From DASQPR01 sp963727415 (GTDB taxonomy: Bacteria; Actinomycetota; Actinomycetes; Mycobacteriales; Micromonosporaceae), in contig CAVSGF010000003.1 in NCBI GenBank assembly GCA_963727415.1, positions 620,001 to 684,000 of the forward strand: 64,000 bases of DNA, given 5' to 3'. The notes below the pieces were generated by a model. That model saw nothing but the letters and a program-made list of their open reading frames with translations. It ran no database searches and had not been told where the DNA came from. Positions 7,152 through 16,385 of the stretch are shown here, one piece after another; position 1 is the first letter of the stretch, and every line of letters begins with the position of its first letter. The position numbers and the translations under genes were made by a program.

Positions 7152-9152
7152 TCAGGCACCTACCGAATGGCGGACATAGCTGACACATCCGGAGTTGACC
7201 GTGGTCCACGACTTGCTGAACTCGGCCTTCGACGCGGTGTTCAGGCTCTTGCCGTCGCGCTCCACGTCCCCCCAGAAGCTGAGCATCGTCGTCCGCCCGT
7301 ACTTGGCCGCGAGGTACTTCATCGTCAGGTAGCCGATGCCGTACGCCGCAGACGACGCGAGCACGCTGTTGGAGGTGATCTCGCTGGTCAGATAGCACTT
7401 GCGGGACCACTTGCCGCTGCGGATGTAGGCCCGGGTATCGGCGACGCGGTACTTCGCCCACGACGTGTGGCCGTTGTACGCGATGTACTCCGCGATCCCC
7501 TCGATGAACGAGTCATGATCATGGGCTCGATCGGTCGCCTTCCACAGCGTGACCACGTGACCCATCTCGTGCTGGATCACCGTGTTCAGCCCGCCGGGCC
7601 CGGCGTACCCGGTCTCGGCCGCGTACGGCATCATGATCACGATTTGGATGTCAGTCGGCGAAATCGTGTACGACACGCCATCGACGTGCTTAAGATCGCC
7701 GTCGAACCAGGTCTTGCCCTCACTCGCGCTCGCCAGATAGACCACGTACATCGAGGGGCGCCCCCACTGGGCATAGCCGTCGGCGGCACCGGCCGCCTTC
7801 TCGGCGATGGCCAGAGCCGACTTCAGCTTGAATGACCACGCTTTGGACGCCGCCACGATCACCCGCTTGCCGACGACCGCCGACAGCGTCGCGACCTCCC
7901 ACGGCAGCGGCTGATTGGTGAACCGGCTCGCCTTGGGCGCGGCGATGCTTTCGAAGACCACCTTGCCGTTTCGCTTGAGCGCCGACACCTTGAAGTTGGC
8001 CCGGGTCCCGCTGCACTCCGCGGTGCCGAAGCAGTACGACACCCCGACCGAGAACGTCTTGGCGACCGTGGAGAGGTCGATGTAGTCGATGCTGCTTGGT
8101 CGCCACACCGTGACGTGCATCTGGGTCAGGTTGTGGAACAACCGCTTGTACGCGGTGATCGCCGACTTCGCGGCCGGGTCGACCGCCGCCAGCCAGCCAG
8201 CCTCATCGCTCTTGAGCAGGGCGGCACCCTGAGCCGCCAGGGTCTGCTGGAACAGCTGATCATCGGTCAGCGTCTCGGATCCGGCGGTCGCGGTGGAACC
8301 CGGGGTCACCGGCTCGCCGGCCGTCGGGGTCCCGGCCTGGCCCAGTTTCGGAAGCCCATAGCCGAGCAGCCCGGCGCACAGCGCGAGCACGACGAATCCG
8401 GCGATGATGCCGCCGATCAGCAGTCCGCGCCGGGGTCGGCGGGCCGACGGCGGCAGGTAGTACGGCGGCGGGAAGCCGCCCGGATACGGCGCCGGGGGCT
8501 GCGGGTAGCCGGGCGGGACGGGTGGTGCGTACGACGGCTGTGCCGGCACGCCATACAGCGGCGCGGCCGGTCCGCCATACGGCGGCACGGGGGCGGCCGG
8601 CATGCCGAACGGTGGCGCGGACGCGGGTGGCGCCGGCTGGGGCGGGACGCCGGACCCGGCCGGGGCACCGTAGCCAGACGGTGGCGGGTAGCTGCCCGGC
8701 GCGTACCCACTGGCCGGGAAGCCGGGCGCCGGATATCCGGGCTGGGTGTAGCCCGCGGCATACCCGGGCTGCGGATAGGACGGCGATGCGTGCCCTGGTT
8801 GGTAGATCGGGATGGTCAGGTCGGGCACCGGCCCGGTTCCGGTCTGCGGCGCGGCGGTCCCGGGTACCGGCTCCGTGGATGCGGTGAACTCCTGCGCGCC
8901 GGCCACCGGGAACTCGGGTGGGAACTCGGGTGGGAACTCAGGCGGGATCGCGACCGTCGGATCCAAGCCGGTGGAGACCACCTCGGCCTGGACCACCTCG
9001 CCTCGGCTGATCGACCCGCTCACCATCTCGCCATCGACGATCTCGTGATCGTCACCGGACGCGCCGGGGTCGGCGGGCACGCGAGGCACCGGGATCGGAG
9101 CAGGGTCTGAAGATGAGCCGTAGGTGTTTGAGGGATCGGGGGTGGATTCCAC
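7152..9152 (-). CDS. Membrane-anchored gluzincin-type metalloprotease with proline-rich N-terminus
   Basis: A 666-residue protein. Residues 1-240 are low complexity, rich in Pro, Gly, Tyr and Ala, and include YAAGYTQPGYPAPG repeats and a thrice-repeated PEFPPEF-type stretch. One transmembrane helix (LLIGGIIAGFVVLALC, about 245-265) follows, so the C-terminal 400 residues should be outside the cell. There VIQHEMGHVV provides HExxH, and FIEGIAEYIAY downstream supplies the third glutamate ligand of a gluzincin. The catalytic domain resembles peptidase-MA-like proteins. Substrate unknown. The Pro-rich cytoplasmic segment is typical of actinomycete membrane proteins. Not obviously operonic with aroG. 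Confidence 0.75.
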   Translation of the reverse strand: MESTPDPSNTYGSSSDPAPIPVPRVPADPGASGDDHEIVDGEMVSGSISRGEVVQAEVVSTGLDPTVAIPPEFPPEFPPEFPVAGAQEFTASTEPVPGTAAPQTGTGPVPDLTIPIYQPGHASPSYPQPGYAAGYTQPGYPAPGFPASGYAPGSYPPPSGYGAPAGSGVPPQPAPPASAPPFGMPAAPVPPYGGPAAPLYGVPAQPSYAPPVPPGYPQPPAPYPGGFPPPYYLPPSARRPRRGLLIGGIIAGFVVLALCAGLLGYGLPKLGQAGTPTAGEPVTPGSTATAGSETLTDDQLFQQTLAAQGAALLKSDEAGWLAAVDPAAKSAITAYKRLFHNLTQMHVTVWRPSSIDYIDLSTVAKTFSVGVSYCFGTAECSGTRANFKVSALKRNGKVVFESIAAPKASRFTNQPLPWEVATLSAVVGKRVIVAASKAWSFKLKSALAIAEKAAGAADGYAQWGRPSMYVVYLASASEGKTWFDGDLKHVDGVSYTISPTDIQIVIMMPYAAETGYAGPGGLNTVIQHEMGHVVTLWKATDRAHDHDSFIEGIAEYIAYNGHTSWAKYRVADTRAYIRSGKWSRKCYLTSEITSNSVLASSAAYGIGYLTMKYLAAKYGRTTMLSFWGDVERDGKSLNTASKAEFSKSWTTVNSGCVSYVRHSVGA

Positions 9153-9228
9153 GCGCCGAGCTTAGACGCCAGGTGCGACATCCGGCAGTCCCGCCGACGG
9201 CTTACCCGCGGACCCCTGACCTCGTTGT

Positions 9229-9588
9229 TCAGATCCGCCGGCGGCCGGCGAAGCCACAGTCCTGCCGGTGGTACCACAGGACCTCGGCCTCACCTTCCAG
9301 CCAGCACCAGTGCACCCGCACCCCCCGGCGCTGGCCCGGCATGTCCAGCAACAACGGAGCCCAGCCCTTGACCTCGATGCCCTTCTTGGCGATCTTTTCG
9401 AGAAGGGCGTACACCTTTGCCTCGAACGCCTTGGCCTCGGGCAACCCGCCATGCCGGCTGGGACGCTCGGCGGCCAGGTCGGCACGCAACTCGGCCAGAT
9501 CGGCCCGCAGCGCCACGACATCGTCGAGCATCGGCCGGACGCGCTCGATCAAGGCCCGCGCTTCGCCCACCGTGAAGTTCTTCGCCAC
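9229..9588 (-). CDS. DUF2203 family protein
   Basis: A 119-residue conserved protein starting KNFTVGEARALIERVRPML with a helical N-terminal half (LRADLAELRADLAAE, probably coiled coil). The C-terminal part contains KGIEVKGWAPLLLDMPG, VRVHWCWLEGEAEVLWYHR and a final GFAGRRRI, which is the DUF2203 pattern. Function unknown. GTG start at 9588. It lies 18 bases downstream of proC on the same strand. Confidence 0.8.
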   Translation of the reverse strand: MAKNFTVGEARALIERVRPMLDDVVALRADLAELRADLAAERPSRHGGLPEAKAFEAKVYALLEKIAKKGIEVKGWAPLLLDMPGQRRGVRVHWCWLEGEAEVLWYHRQDCGFAGRRRI

Positions 9589-9606
9589 CGGTATCCGATC
9601 CTCGCG

Positions 9607-10429
9607 TCAGACCTGCTGCGCCGCGATCTCGCGGGCCCGATCCCGAGCGGCTTCGAGCGCGGCCAGCAGGGCCGCCCGCACCCCGTGTTTCTCAAGTTCC
9701 CGAATCGCGTTGATGGTGGTACCGGCCGGTGACGTCACCGCCTCGCGGAGCGTGACCGGATGCTCGCCCGATTCTCTGAGCATGATCGCCGAGCCGATCG
9801 CGGTCTGGACGATCAGGTCGTGGGCGACCTGCCGGGGCAGCCCGAGCAGGATTCCGGCATCGGTCATCGCCTCGACCAGGTAGTAGAAGTACGCGGGGCC
9901 GGAGCCAGACAGCGCGGTAACCGCGTCCTGCTGTGACTCCGGTACCCGGATGGTGGCGCCGAGCGGGGCGAACATCTCCTCCGCCAGGCTCAGATGCTCT
10001 TCGGTGGCGAACGGGCCGGCCGAGATCGCCGTCATCGCTTCATCGACCAGGGCCGGGGTGTTGGTCATGACCCGGACCACCGGCGTGGAATCGGGCAGCC
10101 ACTTGACGAAGAACGACGTCGGCAACCCGGCGCACAGGCTCACGATCAGCTTTCGCGGGCACCACGACCGGTCCGAGATCGGCCATCAGGGCGGCCGCGT
10201 CCTGCGGCTTGACCGCGATGGCGAGCACGTCCGCCCGCGCCACGGCATCGGCGGTGGCGACCACCTCGATGCCGTAGCGCTCGGACAGTTCGGCCGCGCG
10301 CTCGTCGCGCCGCGTCGTCGCCAGCAGCCGGCCGGCCGGCCACCCGGACCGCAACAGCCCGGACAGCAGCACCTCACCGATCTTTCCGGCGCCGAGTACG
10401 GCGACGACTGGTGCGGCAGCCTTATTCAC
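9607..10429 (-). CDS. proC: Pyrroline-5-carboxylate reductase, frameshifted
   Basis: Last step of proline synthesis, reducing pyrroline-5-carboxylate with NAD(P)H. The N-terminal frame (from GTG 10429) has the Rossmann motif VAVLGAGKIGEVLLSGLL and AIAVKPQD. The C-terminal frame (to 9607) has SLCAGLPTSFFVKWLP, RVMTNTPALV, ALSGSGPAYFYYLVEAM and the tail SPAGTTINAIRELEKHG. The frames meet near 10150, where ...VVVPAKA and the expected LIVSLCAGLP are joined by a single missing base. Both halves are fully conserved, so a sequencing indel is likelier than gene death. Full product would be about 273 residues. Confidence 0.88.
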
Positions 10430-10489
10430 GACAAATCCCCCGGTCCCTTCAGTTCCCCGGTCCCAGTTCCCCGGCCTACACGGTGAGGG

Positions 10490-11525
10490 CTACCCGAAGA
10501 AGACCTCGGCCTCGGCGTAGCGCTCGGCCGGCACGGTCTTGAGTTCACGGGTGGCCTCGACCAGCGGCACCCGGACGATGTCCGTGCCGCGCAGCGCGAC
10601 CATCTTGCCGAAGTCGCCGCTCGTGCACCGCGTCGATCGCGTTGCAGGCCGAAGCGGGTGGCGAGCACCCGGTCGAACGCGGTCGGCGTGCCGCCGCGCT
10701 GGATGTGGCCGAGCACCACGGTGCGGGCCTCCTTGCCGGTCTTCGCCTCCAGCTGCTCGGCCAGCCACTGGCCGATGCCGCCCAGCCGAACGTGGCCGAA
10801 CGCGTCCAGCTCCTGGTTGTGCAGGACCATCTGGCCCTCCAGCGGCTGGGCTCCCTCGGCGACCACGACGATCGGCGCGTACTGCGTCTGGAAGCGCTTC
10901 TCCACATACGAGGCGACCTGCTCGACGTCGAACTGGCGCTCCGGCAGCAGGATCACGTTGGCGCCGCCGGCCAGGCCCGGCGTGCAGCGCGATCCAGCCC
11001 GCGTGCCGGCCCATCACCTCGACGACCAGCGTGCGGTGGTGGCTCTCGGCCGTGGTGTGCAGGCGGTCGATCGCCTCCATGGCGATGTTGACGGCGGTGT
11101 CGAAGCCGAAGGTGTAGTCGGTGGCGCCAAGGTCGTTGTCGATCGTCTTCGGCACGCCGACGACGTTGACGCCCAGCTCGTCGAGCTTGGTCGCGACGCC
11201 GAGGGTGTCTTCGCCGCCGATCGCGATCAGCGCGTCGATGCCGAGCGCTGGCCAGAGTTGTCCTTGATCTTGTCGACGCCGCCGTCGATCTTGAATGGGT
11301 TGGTGCGGGAGGATCCGAGGATGGTGCCGCCACGGGGCAGGATGCCGCGGACCTGCGGCGACGCCCAGCGGCGTGGTCACGCCCTCCAAGCGGGCCGCGC
11401 CAGCCGTCGCGGAACCCGACGAACTCGTGGCCGTAGACTGCCCGACGCCCTTGCGGACCGACTGCGCGGATGACCGCGTTGAGCCCGGGGCAGTCGCCGC
11501 CGCCTGTGAGTACACCAATGCGCAT
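10490..11525 (-). CDS. pfkA: 6-phosphofructokinase, multiply frameshifted
   Basis: Actinobacterial ATP/PPi-type phosphofructokinase phosphorylating fructose 6-phosphate. Starts MRIGVLTGGGDCPGLNAVIR from ATG 11525, with AAGGAG in the leader. Recognisable blocks appear in turn in all three minus frames: VYGHEFVGFRDGW, DALIAIGGEDTLGVATKL, VVGVPKTIDNDLGATDYTFG, VEVMGRHAGWIALHAG, then (another frame) ILLPERQFDVEQVASYVEKR, HIQRGGTPTAFDRVLATRFG, and finally DFGKMVALRGTDIV to the TAG at 10490. At least five small indels are needed (near 11450, 11380, 11250, 10970 and 10630). The blocks between them are perfectly conserved. Expected size is about 343 residues. Confidence 0.88.
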
Positions 11526-11641
11526 GCTGTGGATCTCCTTAGACGCAGGCCGAACCCCAGCTCCCATGGCGGTGGCACATGAGAGGTCCTGCGTACGTTC
11601 GGCGGCGTTGCCGGCACGGGATGGGCTCTGGAGCAGTCGTT

Positions 11642-12159
11642 CTACCAGGCGGGAGGCAACGCGGGACCCGCGCATGGCCCGCCATCGCTGGCAGGTTGTG
11701 CCGGGCGTCGACCAGCGCATCGTGGCGGCCCGGCCGTGTCCGGCAGCTTCGGCCGACCAAGATCATCCCACATCTGCCGCAGATCCTTGGTGAACCGCGG
11801 GATCATCGCGGGCAAGGCCGGCATCGCGCCCCACAACTGCGCGAGCACCACATGGTCGTAAGCCGCGTACCAGGCCCATAACTCCATCTGTTCGCCGGGC
11901 CGGCCCCGGATCGGTTCCATCAGGAATTCGAACAACGTCGTCGCGGATCCGGTGCCCGGGAGCGCCACGCCGGATCGGCCGGCGACGGCAGCTTGTCAAG
12001 CACATTGCGCCGTACCCAGGGCAGCGCCCGGGAGCCGTCGAACTCGGTGGAAACGGCGTAGTACTCGCGGCCGTGCTCATCAACCACGCCGATCGACACC
12101 AAGTCGATGGTCCGGCCGTCCTCGATGAATTCGCAATCGTAGAAATATCGGTAGGTCAC
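11642..12159 (-). CDS. 3'-5' exoribonuclease (Rv2179c/polyA-specific AS type), frameshifted
   Basis: DEDD-type exoribonuclease similar to M. tuberculosis Rv2179c. From GTG 12159 the first frame reads YRYFYDCEFIEDGRTIDLVS (catalytic D and E), GREYYAVSTEFD and NVLDKLPSPADPAWRSR. A second frame gives LFEFLMEPIRGRPGEQMELW, AYDHVVLAQLWGAMPALP (catalytic D) and PRFTKDLRQMWDDLG. A third frame gives RHDALVDARHN (catalytic H and D), and another QRWRAMRG. At least three indels occur near 11950, 11740 and 11690. The true 3' end is uncertain because the last frame runs on toward pfkA; 11642 is the stop of the second frame. Confidence 0.75.
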
Positions 12160-12163
12160 CCGT

Positions 12164-12961
12164 TCATCCCTGTGGTCGGCGGTCGGCGTCATTGGCACCC
12201 GGCTCGCCCCAGACCGCCGATACCAGAGTGAGCATGGTGGGCAGGGCGGCATCGAGCTCGTCCCGCGACACCGGCCCGGCCGAAGCGTATCCGTCGACCA
12301 ATTCGGCGGCGGCGGCCAGCCCTCCAACGTGATGCACGGCGATCGCCACGTCGTACACCAGCGGGCCGATCACCGGCAGGCCCCAGCGAGCCAAGGCGCT
12401 GCGCCCGGTGTCCGGATCGATCCGGAACAACGTCGCCAGCGGATCGGTGTGCAACGTCCCGTACGCCAGTTGATCAGTCACCGTAAGCCTGGTCACCGCG
12501 CCCACGATGCCGGACAGCTCGTCAGCCGCCGGCCACCGCAATCGGTGCAGGCCCGGATGGCGAAACGACTGCAATTCCCGGTGCGCTCGGCCGAGCAGGT
12601 CGCCCCACCATTGCTGATCGATCGGGTCAACTGGGTCGAGTGGCCGGCCGGGCGGATCGAGCCGCACCGTCATTTCGGCTACTACCCCATCACCCAAGGA
12701 GACCTCCGCGGTACGCATTCCGGTCGTGGTCGGCACCACGTCGCCGACCGCGATGCCGGCCAGCCGCAATGCGTCCCGCGCAGCCAGCGAAGCCAGCAAC
12801 CGATCGCGATCAACGGACGGAACCACCCAAATCAGGCGAGCCCGTTCACCGACCGTGGCGATCCACTCACGACCAGCCGTATCCGGCCAGGGCGCGCACC
12901 GGTCCGCGGCCAGATGCCAGACCGCGCGCAAGGCACCGCAGACCTCGGACTCGATGGTCAC
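12164..12961 (-). CDS. Degenerate aminoglycoside-phosphotransferase-like protein
   Basis: A 265-residue protein weakly resembling the C-lobe of APH/choline-kinase folds: TLHTDPLATLFRIDPDTGRS sits where the catalytic loop HGDxxxxN is expected, and GPLVYDVAIAVHHVGG matches the helix after the DFG-like motif. The loop reads H-T-D and lacks the magnesium-binding Asn, so activity is doubtful. The N-terminal half (AVWHLAADRCAPWPDTAG, ARLIWVVPS) has no recognised motif. GTG start at 12961. Its stop lies 4 bases before the exoribonuclease start. Function unknown. Confidence 0.6.
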   Translation of the reverse strand: MTIESEVCGALRAVWHLAADRCAPWPDTAGREWIATVGERARLIWVVPSVDRDRLLASLAARDALRLAGIAVGDVVPTTTGMRTAEVSLGDGVVAEMTVRLDPPGRPLDPVDPIDQQWWGDLLGRAHRELQSFRHPGLHRLRWPAADELSGIVGAVTRLTVTDQLAYGTLHTDPLATLFRIDPDTGRSALARWGLPVIGPLVYDVAIAVHHVGGLAAAAELVDGYASAGPVSRDELDAALPTMLTLVSAVWGEPGANDADRRPQG

Positions 12962-13102
12962 GGCCGATGATTATGCCGCGATTGCGCAGGGTTAAGTTCC
13001 AGGACGGCAACAAACGCTCCAGGCGTGTCCGTACGGGTTTTACAAAGCGCATGGGGGCGGCGATGATGCAAGCTGCAACCGGACCGGCCCAGGAGGTGAC
13101 CC

Positions 13103-13765
13103 GTGGACGTGCGCTTGACGGATACATCGGACGCGTTGACGGGCGTCCAGATGTTCGCCGCGCTCGATTCCGACGTGCGGCAGCGGGTCATCGCGGCCGC
13201 GGTTCCCCGCACGTACCGCAAGGGTCAGCTCCTGTTCGTGGAGAACGATCCGGGCGATTCCCTGATCGTGCTCAAACGCGGCGCCATAGCGGTGTTCCGG
13301 ACCTCTCCGACCGGCGAACGCGCGGTGCTGACCGTGGTCCGGCCACCGGACGTCCTCGGTGAGGTGTCCCTCCTGGACGGCGCCGCCCGCAGCGCCTCAG
13401 CCGAGGCCATCGAGGACTGCAAGGTCCTCGCCCTGTCCCGCAACGCGTTCATCGACCTGGTTCACGCCAATGAGAGCATTCTCGATGCCGTGATGCAGTC
13501 GCTGGGCGCACTGGTCCGGCGGCTTACCGAACAGCACGCCGACCACATCTTCCTGGACCTGCCCGGCCGGGTGGCCAAGACACTGGTCCGGCTGGCCGGT
13601 GACGCGCCCTCGCCCATGGTGACGATCGAGCTCAACCAGAGCCAGCTCGCGGCCATGGCCGGCGGCTCCCGGCAGAGCGTGAACCAGGCCATCGGCTCAT
13701 TCGCCAACCGGGGCTGGTTGCGCACCGAAGGCCGGCGCATCGCGGTGCGTCCCGTACGGACCTGA
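13103..13765 (+). CDS. Crp/Fnr-family transcription regulator
   Basis: A 220-residue regulator. The N-terminal cyclic-nucleotide-binding-like barrel (residues about 15-130) carries FVENDPGDSLIVLKRGAIAV and PPDVLGEVSLLDGAARSASA, corresponding to the phosphate-binding cassette but without clear evidence of the bound ligand. The C-terminal winged helix has LNQSQLAAMAGGSRQSVNQA and RGWLRTEGRRIAV. GTG start at 13103 with GGAGGTG eight bases upstream. Monocistronic, divergent from the 12164 gene; its targets are unknown. Confidence 0.9.
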   Translation: MDVRLTDTSDALTGVQMFAALDSDVRQRVIAAAVPRTYRKGQLLFVENDPGDSLIVLKRGAIAVFRTSPTGERAVLTVVRPPDVLGEVSLLDGAARSASAEAIEDCKVLALSRNAFIDLVHANESILDAVMQSLGALVRRLTEQHADHIFLDLPGRVAKTLVRLAGDAPSPMVTIELNQSQLAAMAGGSRQSVNQAIGSFANRGWLRTEGRRIAVRPVRT

Positions 13766-13825
13766 GGCGGAGGCGCTGCGACGGCGTGCGGGGATCCCGG
13801 AGCGCTGAGGGCGCGCTCTTCGACC

Positions 13826-14486
13826 TTACTGCCGCGTACACGTCGACGTACTCACCGGCCGGAGAGCTCCATCAGCTCGTACATGATCTCGTCGGTGACC
13901 GCACGCTCCACGAACCGGTCGCCGGCCATGCCCGGCATAGCGGGTGAAGTCCAGGGGCGGGCCGAACCGGATCCTCACCCGCTTGATGTTCGGGATCACC
14001 TGGCCGGTCGGCTGGATCTCGTCAGAGTTGAGCATGACCACCGGGATCACCGGGGCACCGGCTCTCCAGCGCCAGCCGCGCCACGCCGGTCTTGCCCCGG
14101 TACAGCCGGCCATCCGGCGACCTGGTGCCCTCCGGATAGATGCCGAACAGGCCACCGCCGCGCAGGATGCGCAGGCCCGTGTCGATGGCCGCCTGGGCCG
14201 CACGCCCGCCGGACCGGTCCACCGGAATGGTGCCGGTCGACGTGAAGAACAGCTTGGTGAAGAAGCCCTTGAGGCCGCGGCCGGTGAAGTACTCGGCCTT
14301 GGCGACGAAGGTGACCTTCCGCCGCACCATCAGGGGCATGAAGATCGAGTCCGAGAAGCTCAGGTGGTTGCTCGCGATGATGGCACCGCCGGTACGCGGC
14401 ACGAAGTCGCGTCCCTCGACCCTCGGCCGAAAGATCAACTTCAGGACCGGGCCTAGTACGATGTACTTGAGCAGCCAATAGATCAC
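13826..14486 (-). CDS. plsC: 1-acyl-glycerol-3-phosphate acyltransferase (PlsC), frameshifted
   Basis: Membrane phospholipid acyltransferase. From GTG 14486 (GAAAGG in the leader) the first frame reads IYWLLKYIVLGPVLKLIF, an N-terminal membrane helix. It continues with IASNHLSFSDSIF (NHxxxxD acyltransferase motif I), KAEYFTGRGLKGFFTKLFF and FGIYPEGTRSPDG (motif III). A second frame continues APVIPVVMLNSDEIQP, NIKRVRIRFGPPLDFTRYAG, and a third frame MAGDRFVERAVTDEIMYELM. Breaks lie near 14060, 13935 and 13855. The exact 3' end is uncertain. Corresponds to Rv2182c in the mycobacterial gene order. Confidence 0.85.
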
Positions 14487-14652
14487 TCGGATCCTTTCAA
14501 CGGCAGTCCTAGCGTCTCGCACCAGGGGCGCTCTGAGCCTACGAACACGTGCCGCCCCGCACAACGCACACGGGCGAAGTGATGCCGACCGTGTCAGGAT
14601 GGCGAGACGCGGTCTGTCTGGCCGCTCACTGACGGATGCGGAGGCACGGGAC

Positions 14653-15477
14653 GTGACCGGCGGTAACGGCCCGCTCGGACGGCGGGACAATGGGCTCCAG
14701 GCGACGAGTTACGCGGTCGTCGCCGAGATCGACCCGCGCGTCGGCGATCACCTGCTCGAGGTGCTCGCCGACCGGGGCATCGCCGCCTACTTGAAGCCGA
14801 CCGCCACCCTGCCCCACCCTCCGGTGGACCGCTTGTTCGTGGACCGGGAATCGCTGACCGCCGCTGCCCGGCTGGTCGCCGACGAGATCGGATCGAACGA
14901 TCCGGCCCCCTCTCCGGACGATCCGGTGCCGTCGGAAGATCCGGACGGCTCCACGACCATCGCTTTCAGCGTGGCGTCTACCACGGTCGCCCCGCCGCCA
15001 GGCCGGGATGGGGAGGAGTTCGAGACGGCGTGGGCGTCGATCGTCGCCGGTTTCGATCACTCGGCACCGTCGGGGCAGCGGCCGTGGCCGTCCAGCGAGG
15101 ATGTCACCGGCGGACCCGACGCGTCGCCGAAGAAGGTTCCGCGGTTCCACGATGAGCGGATAGAGCGACCAGAACCGTCGATCCTTGATGGACTTGACAC
15201 GTTCGGCGCGGACCTCCCGGACGAGGACGAAGAGGACTACTCGCCGCCGCCACCGCCGCCACTGCCGCGAATCGCGCTGGTGACCGTCGTCGGCGTGCTC
15301 GGCATCGTCGTGGGCTTCCTAGCCGTGGTCCGGCCCGATTGGTTCGCGACGCTGGTGCCGGCCGCGACCGCCGAGATTCTCGGCGGGGCGGCCCTGGTGT
15401 TCGGCACGATCCTCCTGGTCGGGCGGCTCCGGTCCGGCTCCGACGAGGACGGCGAGGACGACGGCGCGCGGATCTGA
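14653..15477 (+). CDS. Conserved membrane protein with DUF2007-like N-terminal domain
   Basis: About 274 residues. The N-terminal YAVVAEIDPRVGDHLLEVLA followed by GIAAYLKP resembles the DUF2007 putative signal-transducing fold. A long acidic, Pro-rich linker follows and includes VPRFHDERIERPEPS and DLPDEDEEDYSPPPPPPLPR. Two transmembrane helices (about 205-225 and 235-255) and a short acidic tail close the protein. The frame is open from 14599, but GTG 14653 has GGAGG nine bases upstream. Function unknown; a conserved actinobacterial architecture. Confidence 0.7.
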   Translation: MTGGNGPLGRRDNGLQATSYAVVAEIDPRVGDHLLEVLADRGIAAYLKPTATLPHPPVDRLFVDRESLTAAARLVADEIGSNDPAPSPDDPVPSEDPDGSTTIAFSVASTTVAPPPGRDGEEFETAWASIVAGFDHSAPSGQRPWPSSEDVTGGPDASPKKVPRFHDERIERPEPSILDGLDTFGADLPDEDEEDYSPPPPPPLPRIALVTVVGVLGIVVGFLAVVRPDWFATLVPAATAEILGGAALVFGTILLVGRLRSGSDEDGEDDGARI

Positions 15478-15533
15478 TCCAGCCGGCCCCGGCACGGCTC
15501 ACCCGGCTGGGTCCAGACGCCGGAGTTCCGCGA

Positions 15534-16385
15534 TCAGCCCTTGCTCAGCCAGTCCAGAATCGCGTCGATCGGCTCGGCCCAGCCGGCATCCAGCATCAGG
15601 TCATGGCCCATGCCGGGAAACAGCAGCGGGGCTCCGCCGTAAGCGGTCGCTACCCGGCGCAGCGCCTGTTGCGTGACGATCTTGTCGTCCGGCGTACCGA
15701 CCACCAGCACCGGCGGGTCGCCGACCGGTGGTTCCGGGCGGGCATACGCCAGCATCTCGCGCTGCACTTTCGCCGGAACCCGGACCAGCCGGCTCAAGTA
15801 GGCACGCGCCGCCGACGAGTGCAGGTTCGGCCCGAACAGCTGGCCGCGCCGCACCTTCACCCGGCCACCCGCAACGGCCGGCAGCGTCCCGAACGGGTTG
15901 CGGGCCAGGGCCGTGCCCAGCGTCCGCCAGCCACCGAAGATCGGAGCGATCAGAACCCCGGCGCGGGCCGGGTAACGGGACAGGGCATGCGCGACGACCA
16001 TCGCGCCCGCGCCATGCCCGATCAGCACGGCGCGGTGCGGCAGCGTAGCGGCCACCTGGACCACGTCGTGCACGTACGCCCGGATCGACGTGTCCGGGCT
16101 GGATCCGCTGCCGCCGTGCCCGCGCAGGCTCATCGCGTGAGCCGGGAAGCCACGGGCCGCGGTGCGCTCCAGCCAGTGCTCCTCGTACGCCCAGGCGCCA
16201 TGGCCGAATCCGGGCACGAACAGCACTGGAGGCCGATCCTCGATCGGGTGCTGCCCGGTGCCTTGGCCGGCGCCGAACCCGAGATCGTCGGCGTGCGGGC
16301 GGGATGTGATGACTTCCCGCCGTACCGGCGCCACCGGATGGGCCCACTCGACCGGGCGCATGATGCGAGTCTTCGATGGCGTCAT
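15534..16385 (-). CDS. Alpha/beta-hydrolase-fold protein lacking the nucleophile serine
   Basis: A 283-residue alpha/beta-hydrolase fold: PPVLFVPGFGHGAWAYEEHW (oxyanion region), HAMSLRGHGGSG, VLVVGTPDDKIV (acid) and FPGMGHDLMLDAGW (His). At the nucleophile elbow the sequence is VLIGHGAGAMVVAHAL, so Gly replaces the Ser of GxSxG. It is therefore predicted inactive as a serine hydrolase or to use another chemistry. ATG 16385 overlaps the stop of the upstream monooxygenase (ATGA), so the two are coupled and may act on one substrate. Confidence 0.8.
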   Translation of the reverse strand: MTPSKTRIMRPVEWAHPVAPVRREVITSRPHADDLGFGAGQGTGQHPIEDRPPVLFVPGFGHGAWAYEEHWLERTAARGFPAHAMSLRGHGGSGSSPDTSIRAYVHDVVQVAATLPHRAVLIGHGAGAMVVAHALSRYPARAGVLIAPIFGGWRTLGTALARNPFGTLPAVAGGRVKVRRGQLFGPNLHSSAARAYLSRLVRVPAKVQREMLAYARPEPPVGDPPVLVVGTPDDKIVTQQALRRVATAYGGAPLLFPGMGHDLMLDAGWAEPIDAILDWLSKG

